From an uncultured delta proteobacterium (GTDB lineage: Bacteria; Myxococcota_A; Polyangia; Polyangiales; Ga0077539): a stretch of DNA of 8,129 bases. Positions 1-5,850 of this stretch are shown piece by piece. The translations under genes and the position numbers were made by a program. The notes under the pieces were generated by a model that saw only the letters and a list, made by a program, of their open reading frames with translations, was not told where the DNA came from and ran no database searches. The first letter of the stretch is position 1. Each line of letters starts with the position of its first letter. The stretch lies in NCBI GenBank assembly GCA_903860995.1, contig CAIOSS010000736.1, positions 1 through 8,129 of the forward strand, given 5' to 3'.

Positions 1-729
1 ACGCTGGCGGCGGCGACGGCGGGGGCCGTGAGCGCGCGCGAGCTGCTGGGCCGCGCGCTGGCGGCGGAGGCGCGGGGCGACCTGCCGGCGGCGGCGCGCT
101 CGCTGGAGGAGCTGGTGGCCGCCGGGGTGGACGGCGACGGGGTGCTCTACGACCTGGGCACGGTGTACGCGCGGCAGGAGCGCTACGGCGAGGCGATCTG
201 GTGCTTCGAGCGGGTGCTGCGGCGCGCGCCGTTGATGTGGCCGGCGCGGGACAACCTCCGGGCGACGCGGATGCGGCTGGCGCGGCGCGACGCGGGGCGC
301 AGCGGGCAGGCGGTGGTCGAGCAGGCGGTGCCGCTGCGGGTGCAGGTGGGCGAGCTGGTCCCGCTGGGGTGGAGCGTGCTGCTGGGGGTGCTGGGCCAGG
401 TCGGCGTGGTCTTCGCGGTGTGGCGCCGGCGGCGGGTGAGCTCCGAGCTGGAGGCCGTGGGCATGACCGTGGCGCTGGTGCTCTCGCTGACGCTGACTGC
501 GGGCGCGCTGGGCCTGGTGGCAGCGCGGCGGGCGCTCCCGGCGGAGTCGGTGGTGCTGCACGGTGGACTGCGGCTGCGGCAGACGGCGCGGGTGGACGGC
601 ATCCCCGACGCGGCGGTGCGCGAGGGCGAGCGGGTCGAGCGGGTGGCGCGCGACGGGGTGTTCACGCGGGTGCGCACGCTGACGGGCGCGACCGGCTGGG
701 TGGAGACGAGCGAACTCGGGGGGCTGTAG
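1..729 (+). CDS. BatE-like TPR / two-helix membrane / SH3-like protein, 5' end outside window
   Basis: Seen, counting from the GTG at position 28 as residue 1: an alanine-rich helical repeat at about 2-35; a clear TPR at about 38-71 with the pattern LYDLGTVYARQERYGEAIWCFERVL cut across Y41 onward; hydrophobic helix 1 at about 110-132 followed by four arginines; helix 2 at about 144-166; and an SH3-like beta-rich tail at 172-233 ending in GWVETSELGGL. This order matches the BatE component of Bat (aerotolerance-type) clusters, thought to act at the membrane next to BatA/BatB von Willebrand proteins and BatD. The frame has no stop back to position 1, and the upstream codons read TLAAATAGA, like the end of a signal peptide. 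I therefore think the true start lies left of the window and GTG-28 is internal. The other bat genes would be expected upstream. Family assignment rests on architecture; another TPR-SH3 protein is possible. Confidence 0.75.
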   Translation, partial: TLAAATAGAVSARELLGRALAAEARGDLPAAARSLEELVAAGVDGDGVLYDLGTVYARQERYGEAIWCFERVLRRAPLMWPARDNLRATRMRLARRDAGRSGQAVVEQAVPLRVQVGELVPLGWSVLLGVLGQVGVVFAVWRRRRVSSELEAVGMTVALVLSLTLTAGALGLVAARRALPAESVVLHGGLRLRQTARVDGIPDAAVREGERVERVARDGVFTRVRTLTGATGWVETSELGGL

Positions 730-925
730 CGCGGCTTCGCGGGGGACTGGAAGGCGTGAGCGGAGCACCCGCCCAGGCCCACGATCACGGGCCTCGCCGA
801 TCGAGGGGAGCACCCACCCAGGCCCTCCCAGTGCGCCGCGACGCGCATCCGCTGGGGCGCGCCCCGCCTCGCCGTTGGCGTAGAGACGCAACATGCACTT
901 GTCATGGTTGACCCGGAATTCCGGG
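730..925. other. Non-coding stretch downstream of the BatE-like gene
   Basis: No convincing gene. After the TAG stop there are two related repeat copies (757-780 and 802-825). Between them lie two short stem-loops: GGCCC at 776-780 pairing with GGGCC at 789-793, and CCTCG at 792-796 pairing with CGAGG at 802-806. Neither is followed by a T run, so they are weak terminator candidates. From about 860 the G+C content falls and the stretch runs into the broken gene at 926. Translated frames are short or shadow-like. Confidence 0.5.
757..825. repeat. Two copies of a ~24-base repeat with core GAGCACCCGCCC
   Basis: Copy 1 (757-780) and copy 2 (802-825) start 45 bases apart and agree at 21 of 24 positions by eye; within them, 762-780 and 807-825 agree at 18 of 19. 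A third copy lies in the other long gap at 5778-5801 (21 of 24 identical to copy 1). All three are intergenic, which suggests a dispersed repeat rather than chance, although low sequence complexity raises the chance level. Confidence 0.5.
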
Positions 926-1170
926 GAGTACCGGATGGGCTCGGTGATGCCGTTGCCGCCCGCGATGAGCCTCCCGGCCCTCATGGCCGCGCTCGAGGGC
1001 TTTGATCCCGCCGCGCGCCGATCAGCTGGCGGCGCTGGAGGTCGTGTGGTCGCCCGCCGACGAGGGCGACCCGATGTCCTCCGCCGAGCTCGAGGTGCTC
1101 TACCCCGGAGCTGCTGCGCCTCGACGAGGGCGCCGGGCTCGGCCGCTGCCCCGCCTGCGGCGGGGTGTGA
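926..1170 (+). pseudogene. Broken C-terminal remnant of a probable DUF1517-family protein
   Basis: Three frames read in turn give one continuous, protein-like sequence. Frame 2 (926 to about 1010) gives EYRMGSVMPLPP then SLPALMAALEGFDPAAR. Frame 3 (about 1015-1106) gives DQLAALEVVWSPADEGDP then MSSAELEVLYP. Frame 1 (1108-1170) gives ELLRLDEGAGLGRCPACGGV and stops at TGA 1168-1170. The LxALEVxWSPxxEGD...ELxxxYPEL pattern resembles, from memory, the end of DUF1517 proteins, where an EVLWTPQxxxD...ELLxxYPxL motif is typical. The trailing CPAC looks like half a zinc ribbon. Each frame change is explained by one extra base: one around 1003-1018, and one at the C run 1104-1107. If the frame shifts back near the end, the tail runs to the TGA at 1203-1205. 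Frame 2 is closed upstream by TAG at 881-883 and no N-terminal part is visible. Gene decay is likelier than an intact gene, but homopolymer sequencing errors could cause both shifts. Confidence 0.45.
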
Positions 1171-1205
1171 GCCACGATCTGCGCTTCGAGCCACCGCGCG
1201 TGTGA

Positions 1206-1541
1206 ACCGCCGCCGCGGTGGCGACGCCGCCGTTCACATGAACCCGGTGCTCCGCTGCGGCTGTGACTCCGGCGTCGGTGGGTGTCGTCCAGGGTTCGCA
1301 GGCCGCGTCCCCGGCGCTGGGGCGGCGCCGCGCGAATCGCCGTGTCCCGCCGTGATCCGAGACTGCCTACCTCCGTTCACGGCGGAAGCGGTTCGGCCGT
1401 TGCTCAGGGCGGTGGCGTCATCTGCGACGACGCGCCGGAATCCTGTTTCGGATGCGGTCGGAGGGGTGATAGTCCAGCTCTTCACGTCGGTGTCGGGGGA
1501 TTTCGCCCCGGATCTCGACGGCAGGGCAATCGTTCGGGTGC
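1206..1541. other. Gap upstream of the small exported protein; possible regulatory region
   Basis: No gene supported; plus- and minus-strand readings look like composition-driven frames. Visible elements are an inverted pair TGTGAAC (1201-1207) and GTTCACA (1232-1238), an interrupted palindrome GTTCA-CA-TGAAC (1232-1243), a further GTTCAC at 1375-1380, and a -10-like hexamer GATAGT at 1468-1473, about 85 bases before the next start codon. I found no convincing -35 element. Confidence 0.4.
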
Positions 1542-1546
1542 AGGAG
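1542..1546 (+). promoter_or_regulatory. Shine-Dalgarno site AGGAG for the exported protein
   Basis: AGGAG lies ten bases before ATG 1557. It decides this start and contrasts with the argS (2049) and PH-like (5851) starts, which lack a recognisable site. Confidence 0.65.
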
Positions 1547-1556
1547 TCATTCAATC

Positions 1557-1922
1557 ATGAAGCGTCGTTCACTGTTCACCATGGTCGGGCTCGCGGTTCT
1601 GTCGTTCGCCACGGTCGCGCACGCGATTGACCGCGACTTCACGGTGCACAACAGCATCGGCAACCCCATCATCGAGCTGCACATCACCCCGAGCAGCACC
1701 ACCACCTGGGGCGCCGACCTCCTCGGCGCGCACGTGCTCGCCGATGACGCCTCGGTGCTCATCCACTACACGCCCAGCATGTACCGCGGGCAGTGTGTGT
1801 TCGACATCAAGGTCGTCGACCAGGCCGGCGCGCACGTCGTCTCGGGCATCAACCTCTGCCGCATCACCGACGTGACCTTCACCCGCGACGCCGACGGCGA
1901 CGTCGCCTACTCCGCGCACTGA
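1557..1922 (+). CDS. Small exported protein with signal peptide, 121 aa, unknown function
   Basis: Residues 1-23 form a classical Sec signal peptide: MKRRS, a hydrophobic core LFTMVGLAVLSF, then a cleavage site after VAHA (A23). The mature part is about 98 residues: DFTVHNSIGNPI (27-38), an ITPSS segment (43-47), WGADLLG (51-57), C80 followed by VFDIKVVD, and a final NLCRI with C101. Two cysteines in an exported protein suggest a disulfide bond. The layout N-x-x-G-x-x-I / SPS / WG-x-D-x-LG / C-x-x-D-I / LC resembles a family of small secreted beta-rich proteins seen in many proteobacteria, some mislabelled in databases as argininosuccinate lyase; I recall no established function. The ATG is supported by AGGAG at 1542-1546 and the signal peptide directly after it. 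It stands alone: the next gene starts 126 bases later with its own promoter-like element. Confidence 0.85.
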   Translation: MKRRSLFTMVGLAVLSFATVAHAIDRDFTVHNSIGNPIIELHITPSSTTTWGADLLGAHVLADDASVLIHYTPSMYRGQCVFDIKVVDQAGAHVVSGINLCRITDVTFTRDADGDVAYSAH

Positions 1923-2030
1923 TCCTTCCCGTCCCGACGCCGCACCGATCGGCGGCTCCCTCCCCACAGTCACACGAAGCACGGGCGTGGCGAGCCCCGA
2001 CCGCATCGGCGCCGGCGCGGCCCGGCCGGT

Positions 2031-2036
2031 GATAGT
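2031..2036 (+). promoter_or_regulatory. Possible -10 element just upstream of argS (leaderless or short-leader start)
   Basis: GATAGT (4 of 6 matches to TATAAT) ends 12 bases before ATG 2049, which would put transcription start only a few bases before the start codon. No purine-rich ribosome site lies between. No clear -35 is seen. The same hexamer occurs at 1468-1473. Confidence 0.35.
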
Positions 2037-2048
2037 GTCCGCGCCCCT

Positions 2049-3809
2049 ATGCATGCGTTGTTGGAAGAGCTTGGTTCGGCCGCCGCGGCGGCGTTGGTGC
2101 AGTCCTTCGGCGCGGAGGGCATCCCCGCCTCCGTGGTGTTCGAGCCGTCGCCGCGCGCCGACGCGCAGTGCAACGCGGCGATGCAGCTCGCCAAGGCCCT
2201 GAAGCGTCCGCCCCGGGACCTCGCCGCCGCCATCGTCGCCGCCGTCGCGTCGCACCCCGCCGTCGCGAAGGCCGAGGTCGCCGGCGCGGGCTTCGTCAAC
2301 GTCACCCTGCGCGACGCGTGGCTCGCCGCCCACGTCGACGACGCGCTCGCGCTGCGCCCGGTGGGCGCGGGGCAGACCGTGGTGCTCGACTACTCGTCGC
2401 CCAACGTCGCCAAGCCCATGCACATCGGGCACATCCGCTCGACGATCCTGGGCGAGGCGATGAAGCGGGTGATGCGCGCGGTGGGCTACACCGTCGTCTC
2501 GGACAACCACCTCGGCGACTGGGGCACGCAGTTCGGCAAGCTCATCGTGGCGTGGCACCGGTACCTCGACGGGGCCGCGTACGAGCGCGACCCGGTGGGC
2601 GAGCTGCTGCGCATCTACGTGAAGTACAGCGAGGACGAGCGGGCCCAGAAGCTCGCGCTCGGCGCCCCCGCGAAGGAGGCCGACGACGACGACGCCCCGC
2701 TGCCGGCGCAGGCCCCGGAGCTGCTGCTCGCGGCGCGCGCCGAGCTGGTGAAGCTGCAGGCGGGCGACCCCGAGAACGTCGCGCTGTGGAAGAAGTTCGT
2801 CGACGTGTCGATGGCGGAGTTCGACCGGACGTACCAGCGCCTCGGGGTGAGCTTCGACGAGGTGCTGGGCGAGAGCTTCTACAACGACATGCTCGCCGCG
2901 ACGGTCGACGAGCTGCTCGCGAAGGGCATCGCGGAGCACAGCCAGGGGGCCGTGGTGGTGACCTTCACCAAGGAGCGCGACGGCGAGGCGATGCCGCCGA
3001 TGCTGGTGCGCAAGGCCGACGGGGGCTTCCTGTACGGCACCAGCGACATCGCGGCGATGCGCTACCGCATGGGACGGTGGAGCCCGGCGCGCATCCTCAT
3101 CGTGACCGACGAGCGGCAGCAGCTGCACTTCCGGCAGCTCTTCGCGGTGGCGCGGCGGCTCGGGGTTCCGGCGAAGCTGGAGCACGTGTGGTTCGGGCTG
3201 ATGCGCCTGCCCGAAGGGACCTTCTCGACCCGCGACGGCAACGTGATCGCGCTGGAGTCGCTGCTCGACGAGGCCGAGCAGCGCGCGGAGGCGGTGGCCC
3301 GATCGCTCAACGCCGACCTGCCCGCGTCGGAGGTCCGGGAGGTGGCCCGCGTCGTGGGCCTCGGGTCCGTGAAGTACAACGACCTCTCCAAAGACCGCAC
3401 GACCCTGGTGACCTTCACCTGGGACAAGGCGCTCTCGCTCCAGGGCAACACCGCGCCGTACCTGCAATACGCCTACGCCCGCATCCGATCGATCCAGCGC
3501 AAGGTGGCCGAGCTCGGCGCGACCCCGGGGCCCGTCGGGGCGCTGGAGCCGGCCGAGCGGGCGCTGGTGCTGGCGCTGTTGAAGTTCCCGCTGGCGGTGG
3601 AGGACGTGGCGCGCACGGCGCGGCCCCACGCGCTCTGCGACTACCTCTACGAGCTCGCGGGGGCCTTCTCGACCTTCTACAACGAGCTGCCGGTGAAGGA
3701 CGCCGAGCCCGGGGTGCGCGCGGCGCGGCTGACGCTGTGCGAGCGGGTGGCGACGGTGCTGCGGCGGGGCCTCGACCTGCTGGGCATCGAGGTCGTGGAG
3801 CGCATGTGA
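2049..3809 (+). CDS. argS: Arginyl-tRNA synthetase
   Basis: Class I aminoacyl-tRNA synthetase that attaches arginine to tRNA-Arg in the cytoplasm, using ATP. At 586 residues it has the normal length. Domains in order: an N-terminal ArgRS-specific tRNA-contact domain (about 1-105); a Rossmann catalytic core with SSPNVAKPMHIGH, the HIGH signature at 125-128; LGDWGTQFG after it; the substrate-region motif LVRKADGGFLYGTSDIAA; FSTRDGN at 392-398 in place of a canonical KMSK loop, as usual for many ArgRS; and a C-terminal DALR anticodon-binding domain beginning near NTAPYLQYAYARIRSI (467-482). An acidic, Pro/Ala-rich segment with four aspartates (212-215) sits in the core, a region that usually varies. 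ATG 2049 is chosen because the N-terminal domain begins there; there is no good ribosome site. Its TGA overlaps the next start by four bases, so it heads an argS-SDR-maf unit. Identification is secure. Confidence 0.97.
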   Translation: MHALLEELGSAAAAALVQSFGAEGIPASVVFEPSPRADAQCNAAMQLAKALKRPPRDLAAAIVAAVASHPAVAKAEVAGAGFVNVTLRDAWLAAHVDDALALRPVGAGQTVVLDYSSPNVAKPMHIGHIRSTILGEAMKRVMRAVGYTVVSDNHLGDWGTQFGKLIVAWHRYLDGAAYERDPVGELLRIYVKYSEDERAQKLALGAPAKEADDDDAPLPAQAPELLLAARAELVKLQAGDPENVALWKKFVDVSMAEFDRTYQRLGVSFDEVLGESFYNDMLAATVDELLAKGIAEHSQGAVVVTFTKERDGEAMPPMLVRKADGGFLYGTSDIAAMRYRMGRWSPARILIVTDERQQLHFRQLFAVARRLGVPAKLEHVWFGLMRLPEGTFSTRDGNVIALESLLDEAEQRAEAVARSLNADLPASEVREVARVVGLGSVKYNDLSKDRTTLVTFTWDKALSLQGNTAPYLQYAYARIRSIQRKVAELGATPGPVGALEPAERALVLALLKFPLAVEDVARTARPHALCDYLYELAGAFSTFYNELPVKDAEPGVRAARLTLCERVATVLRRGLDLLGIEVVERM

Positions 3810-4912
3810 CCACGCGGCTCGTCACGGGGTATCCCCGGCTGCTGGCGCGGCGCATCGCGACGGAGGTGCTCGCCGACCGGGGGGTGCGGGTGGTGATGCT
3901 GGTGCGCACGCGCTTCATGGAGGAGGCGCGGCGCTGGGTGCTCTCGCTGGGCGCCGACGCCGAGCGGGTGGAGGTGCTCGAGGGCGAGGTGACGGCCATC
4001 GACCTCGGGCTCGGGGGGAGGGAGTACCTCGACCTGGCGCGGCGCATCGACGTGGTGCACCACGCGGCGTACTCGACGAGCCTCGAGGTGGGGGCGAAGG
4101 CCATCACGGCGCTCAACATCCAGGGGACGCGGGAGGTGATCGAGCTGGCCCGCGCGGGCCTGGAGCAGGGCAGCGCGCCGCGGGTGGTGGCGTACAGCTC
4201 GGTGCTCGCGCTCGGCGGCGCGGAGGGGCTCCTGCGCGAAGAGGACCTCGACCTCGGGCAGCGGCTGCGCTCGCCCGCCGAGGAGACGATGCACGACGCC
4301 GAGCGGATCTTGCGCCAGGCGATGGACGCGCTGCCGGTGACGGTGGTGCGCGCGTCGATGATCGTGGGCGACTCGCAGACGGGCGAGATCGACCTCTTCG
4401 ACGGGCCGTACCTGTTCATCGTGTTGATGCTGAGCTCGCCGGTCGACCTGCGGCTGCCGCTGCCGGCGGGGGGCGACCTGCCGCTGCACGTGGTGCCGGT
4501 CGACCACGTGGCGCGGGCGGGCGTGGCGCTCGGGGGGATGCGCGAGGCCATCGGGCGCACGGTGCACGTGGTCGACCCGTCGCCGCCGACGACGCGGCAC
4601 GCCTTCGAGCGCATCGCGCAGGTGGCGGGGCGGAGGGTTCCGCGGGGGATGGTCCCGGTGAACCTCACCCGGGCCCTGCTGAACACGCCGGGGCTGGAGC
4701 GCCTGACGCGCAGCCCGCGGGCCTTCGTCGACCGCCTCGCGACGCGGGCGCGCTACTCCGACGCGGCCGCGCGGGCGCTGCTCTCGCCGCGGGGGGTGGA
4801 GTGTCCCCCCTTCGAGGCGTACGTGGGTCCGCTCGTGGCGTACGCGCAGGCGCGGCTGGAGGCGCGGCGGGCGCGGGCGGTCGAGGTCGACGTGGACGAC
4901 CCGCTGGCATGA
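3806..4912 (+). CDS. Extended SDR-like protein (NAD_binding_4 / thioester-reductase type) with degenerate active site
   Basis: 368 residues, GTG start overlapping the argS stop (GTGA), with GGAG at 3797-3800 as ribosome site. The first Rossmann strand begins at once (RLVTGYPRLLARRI, 4-17), which supports this start. SDR landmarks follow: DVVHHAAYS, N104-IQGTREVIELA, YSS (130-132) at the usual active-site serine position, R182-ASMIVGDSQTGEI with a DGPYL segment, and VPVDHVARAGVAL. These fit the extended SDRs related to thioester reductases and fatty-acyl-CoA reductases, which use NAD(P)H. Two key features are eroded: the TGxxGxxG loop reads TGYPRLLA, and the position of the catalytic YxxxK reads AEETM (158-162), lacking both Tyr and Lys. 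It may bind a nucleotide or act structurally rather than catalyse redox chemistry. A family with similarly altered motifs seems to exist in myxobacteria (recall only). Coupling to argS and maf implies co-expression; substrate unknown. Confidence 0.85.
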   Translation: MTTRLVTGYPRLLARRIATEVLADRGVRVVMLVRTRFMEEARRWVLSLGADAERVEVLEGEVTAIDLGLGGREYLDLARRIDVVHHAAYSTSLEVGAKAITALNIQGTREVIELARAGLEQGSAPRVVAYSSVLALGGAEGLLREEDLDLGQRLRSPAEETMHDAERILRQAMDALPVTVVRASMIVGDSQTGEIDLFDGPYLFIVLMLSSPVDLRLPLPAGGDLPLHVVPVDHVARAGVALGGMREAIGRTVHVVDPSPPTTRHAFERIAQVAGRRVPRGMVPVNLTRALLNTPGLERLTRSPRAFVDRLATRARYSDAAARALLSPRGVECPPFEAYVGPLVAYAQARLEARRARAVEVDVDDPLA

Positions 4913-5523
4913 GCGCGGTGCTGGGGGCGACGGTGGCAGTGATCCTGGGCTCGGAGTCGCGCTACCGGCGGGAGCTCATCGGGCGGCTGGGTCTTACCGT
5001 GACGTGTATGGCCTCGCCCTTCGACGAGGAGGGCGCGAAGGAGGGATTGAGCGGGTTGCCCATCACGGAGCGGGCGCGGGCGCTGGCCATCGGGAAGGCC
5101 GAGGCGCTGGGGGAGGCGTATCCCGACGCGGTGATCATCGGGTCCGACCAGATGGGCGAGGTCGACGGCGAGGCGCTGGGCAAGCCGCATACGGCAGAGC
5201 GGGCGAGGGCGCAGCTGCGGCGGCTGGCGGGGAGAGAGCACCGGCTGCACACGGCGGTGGCGGTGCACCACCGGGCGAGCGGGCGCACGGAGACGGCGGT
5301 GGACACGACCGCGCTGGTGATGCGGGCGCTGACGGACGAGGCGATCGCGGACTACGTGGCGAGGGACGCGCCGTTGGACTGCGCGGGCTCGTACCGGGTG
5401 GAGTCACTGGGCATCGCGCTCTTCGAGCGGGTGCGGGGGGATGACTTCACGGCGGTGATCGGGCTGCCGCTGACGAGGGTGGTGGCGCTGCTGGAGCGGT
5501 TTGGGGTGCGCGTGCTGGGGTGA
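4909..5523 (+). CDS. maf: Maf-family nucleotide pyrophosphatase, YceF-like
   Basis: 204 residues. Maf proteins are cytoplasmic pyrophosphatases that hydrolyse non-canonical or modified NTPs to monophosphates; the YceF branch of E. coli prefers 7-methyl-GTP. Visible motifs: an N-terminal strand and LGSESRYRREL (13-23) with conserved S17 and R18; IIGSDQ (76-81) with D80 and Q81, the SDQ form being typical of YceF rather than the SDT form of dTTP/UTP-specific Maf; VDGEALGKP (85-93) with K92; and CAGSYRVESLG (158-168) followed by IALFERVRGDD and IGLPL, close to the YceF C-terminus. The start is ATG 4909, overlapping the upstream TGA as ATGA. A longer in-frame reading from 4801 only shadows the SDR gene. 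No strong ribosome site is seen, so translation is probably coupled. Last gene of the argS unit. Confidence 0.93.
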   Translation: MSAVLGATVAVILGSESRYRRELIGRLGLTVTCMASPFDEEGAKEGLSGLPITERARALAIGKAEALGEAYPDAVIIGSDQMGEVDGEALGKPHTAERARAQLRRLAGREHRLHTAVAVHHRASGRTETAVDTTALVMRALTDEAIADYVARDAPLDCAGSYRVESLGIALFERVRGDDFTAVIGLPLTRVVALLERFGVRVLG

Positions 5524-5592
5524 CGGGGGGCGTCGATGGAAGAACGGGCGGATTCGCCGTCACTTCGTTGATATCGAAGCACGCAGGTCGAT

Positions 5593-5650
5593 CGCCTCAA
5601 CGACTGGCCCTTGTCCGGCAGCCTACGATCGTCTGCGCGCCTCAACGACT
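5593..5650. repeat. 13-base direct repeat CGCCTCAACGACT, 45-base period
   Basis: Exact copies at 5593-5605 and 5638-5650. An exact 13-mer twice within about 330 bases is unlikely by chance. If the 86-codon frame were coding, both copies would encode PQRL in the same frame, 15 codons apart. Confidence 0.6.
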
Positions 5651-5777
5651 CCGCCAGCACGATGGTGTTGACCGCGCCTACCAGCGCTGCTCACTCCGCG
5701 AACGGGTGCCGCGCGCAACCCACCAGCGGGCCTTCGCGGTAGTGCACTGGTACCGCGTCGCAGGAGTTCTGACGGGT

Positions 5778-5801
5778 TGAGCCGAGCACCCGCCCTCGCC
5801 C
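5778..5801. repeat. Third copy of the dispersed repeat
   Basis: Agrees with copy 1 (757-780) at 21 of 24 positions, including the exact core GAGCACCCGCCC (5784-5795). Here the core overlaps the left arm of a stem-loop. Confidence 0.5.
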
Positions 5802-5813
5802 GCCGGGCGGGTG
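5787..5813 (+). other. 8-bp GC-rich stem-loop in the leader of the PH-like gene
   Basis: CACCCGCC (5787-5794) pairs exactly with GGCGGGTG (5806-5813) around an 11-base loop. It lies upstream of the -10-like element at 5836, so it could be a binding site or part of an upstream terminator; no T tract follows. Confidence 0.45.
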
Positions 5814-5835
5814 GGCGTCCCGGCGCTCCCGCCGC

Positions 5836-5841
5836 TATCCT
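5836..5841 (+). promoter_or_regulatory. Possible -10 element just upstream of the PH-like gene
   Basis: TATCCT (4 of 6 matches to TATAAT) ends nine bases before ATG 5851, with no ribosome site between. It has the same geometry as the argS start and fits a leaderless or very short leader. No -35 is recognised. Confidence 0.35.
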
Positions 5842-5850
5842 CCGCCGCCG

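Larger units (their letters stand above)
5524..5850. other. 327-base intergenic gap with lower G+C content
   Basis: Holds a 13-base direct repeat (5593-5605, 5638-5650), a short stem CTTCG/CGAAG around 5563-5578, a third copy of the dispersed repeat (5778-5801), an 8-bp stem-loop (5787-5813) and a -10-like TATCCT (5836-5841). One 86-codon frame runs from a GTG at 5520 (overlapping the maf stop) to TGA 5778-5780. By my count 27 of its 86 codons end in A or T, unlike the neighbours, and it looks like no protein I know, so I do not call it a gene. No T-run terminator after maf is seen. Confidence 0.5.

Noticed and set aside
1201..1238. CRP-type operator (TGTGA...TCACA)
   Set aside because: The half-sites are 28 bases apart rather than 6, so this is not a CRP site; kept only as an inverted repeat.
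1567..1579. LexA box of the GTTC-N7-GTTC type
   Set aside because: The spacing between the two GTTC units is 3 bases, not 7, and they lie within the coding sequence.
893..1630. A 245-codon plus-strand open frame through the gap
   Set aside because: Only its first third is protein-like (part of the broken DUF1517-like remnant); the rest is Arg/Gly/Pro-rich and overlaps the signal-peptide gene out of frame.
1939..1956. GCCGC/GCGGC stem after the exported-protein gene as a terminator
   Set aside because: The stem is only five base pairs and no T tract follows; such stems are common at this G+C content.
1569..3629. A 686-codon minus-strand open frame
   Set aside because: It is the antisense of argS and of the exported-protein gene, with His/Arg/Gly-rich composition typical of GC-rich shadows; argS on the plus strand is unambiguous.
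2168..3805. A long N-terminal extension of the SDR frame (open from 2168)
   Set aside because: It lies in the wrong frame of argS and is Arg/Gly/Ala-rich; the Rossmann strand begins right after GTG 3806, which overlaps the argS stop.
4801..4908. A 36-residue N-terminal extension of Maf
   Set aside because: It overlaps the SDR coding sequence out of frame; the Maf fold starts just after ATG 4909 and the ATGA overlap fits the operon.
5524..5850. tRNA gene or attachment site in the gap
   Set aside because: No T-loop GGTTCGAAT-like motif, no cloverleaf, and no integrase nearby.
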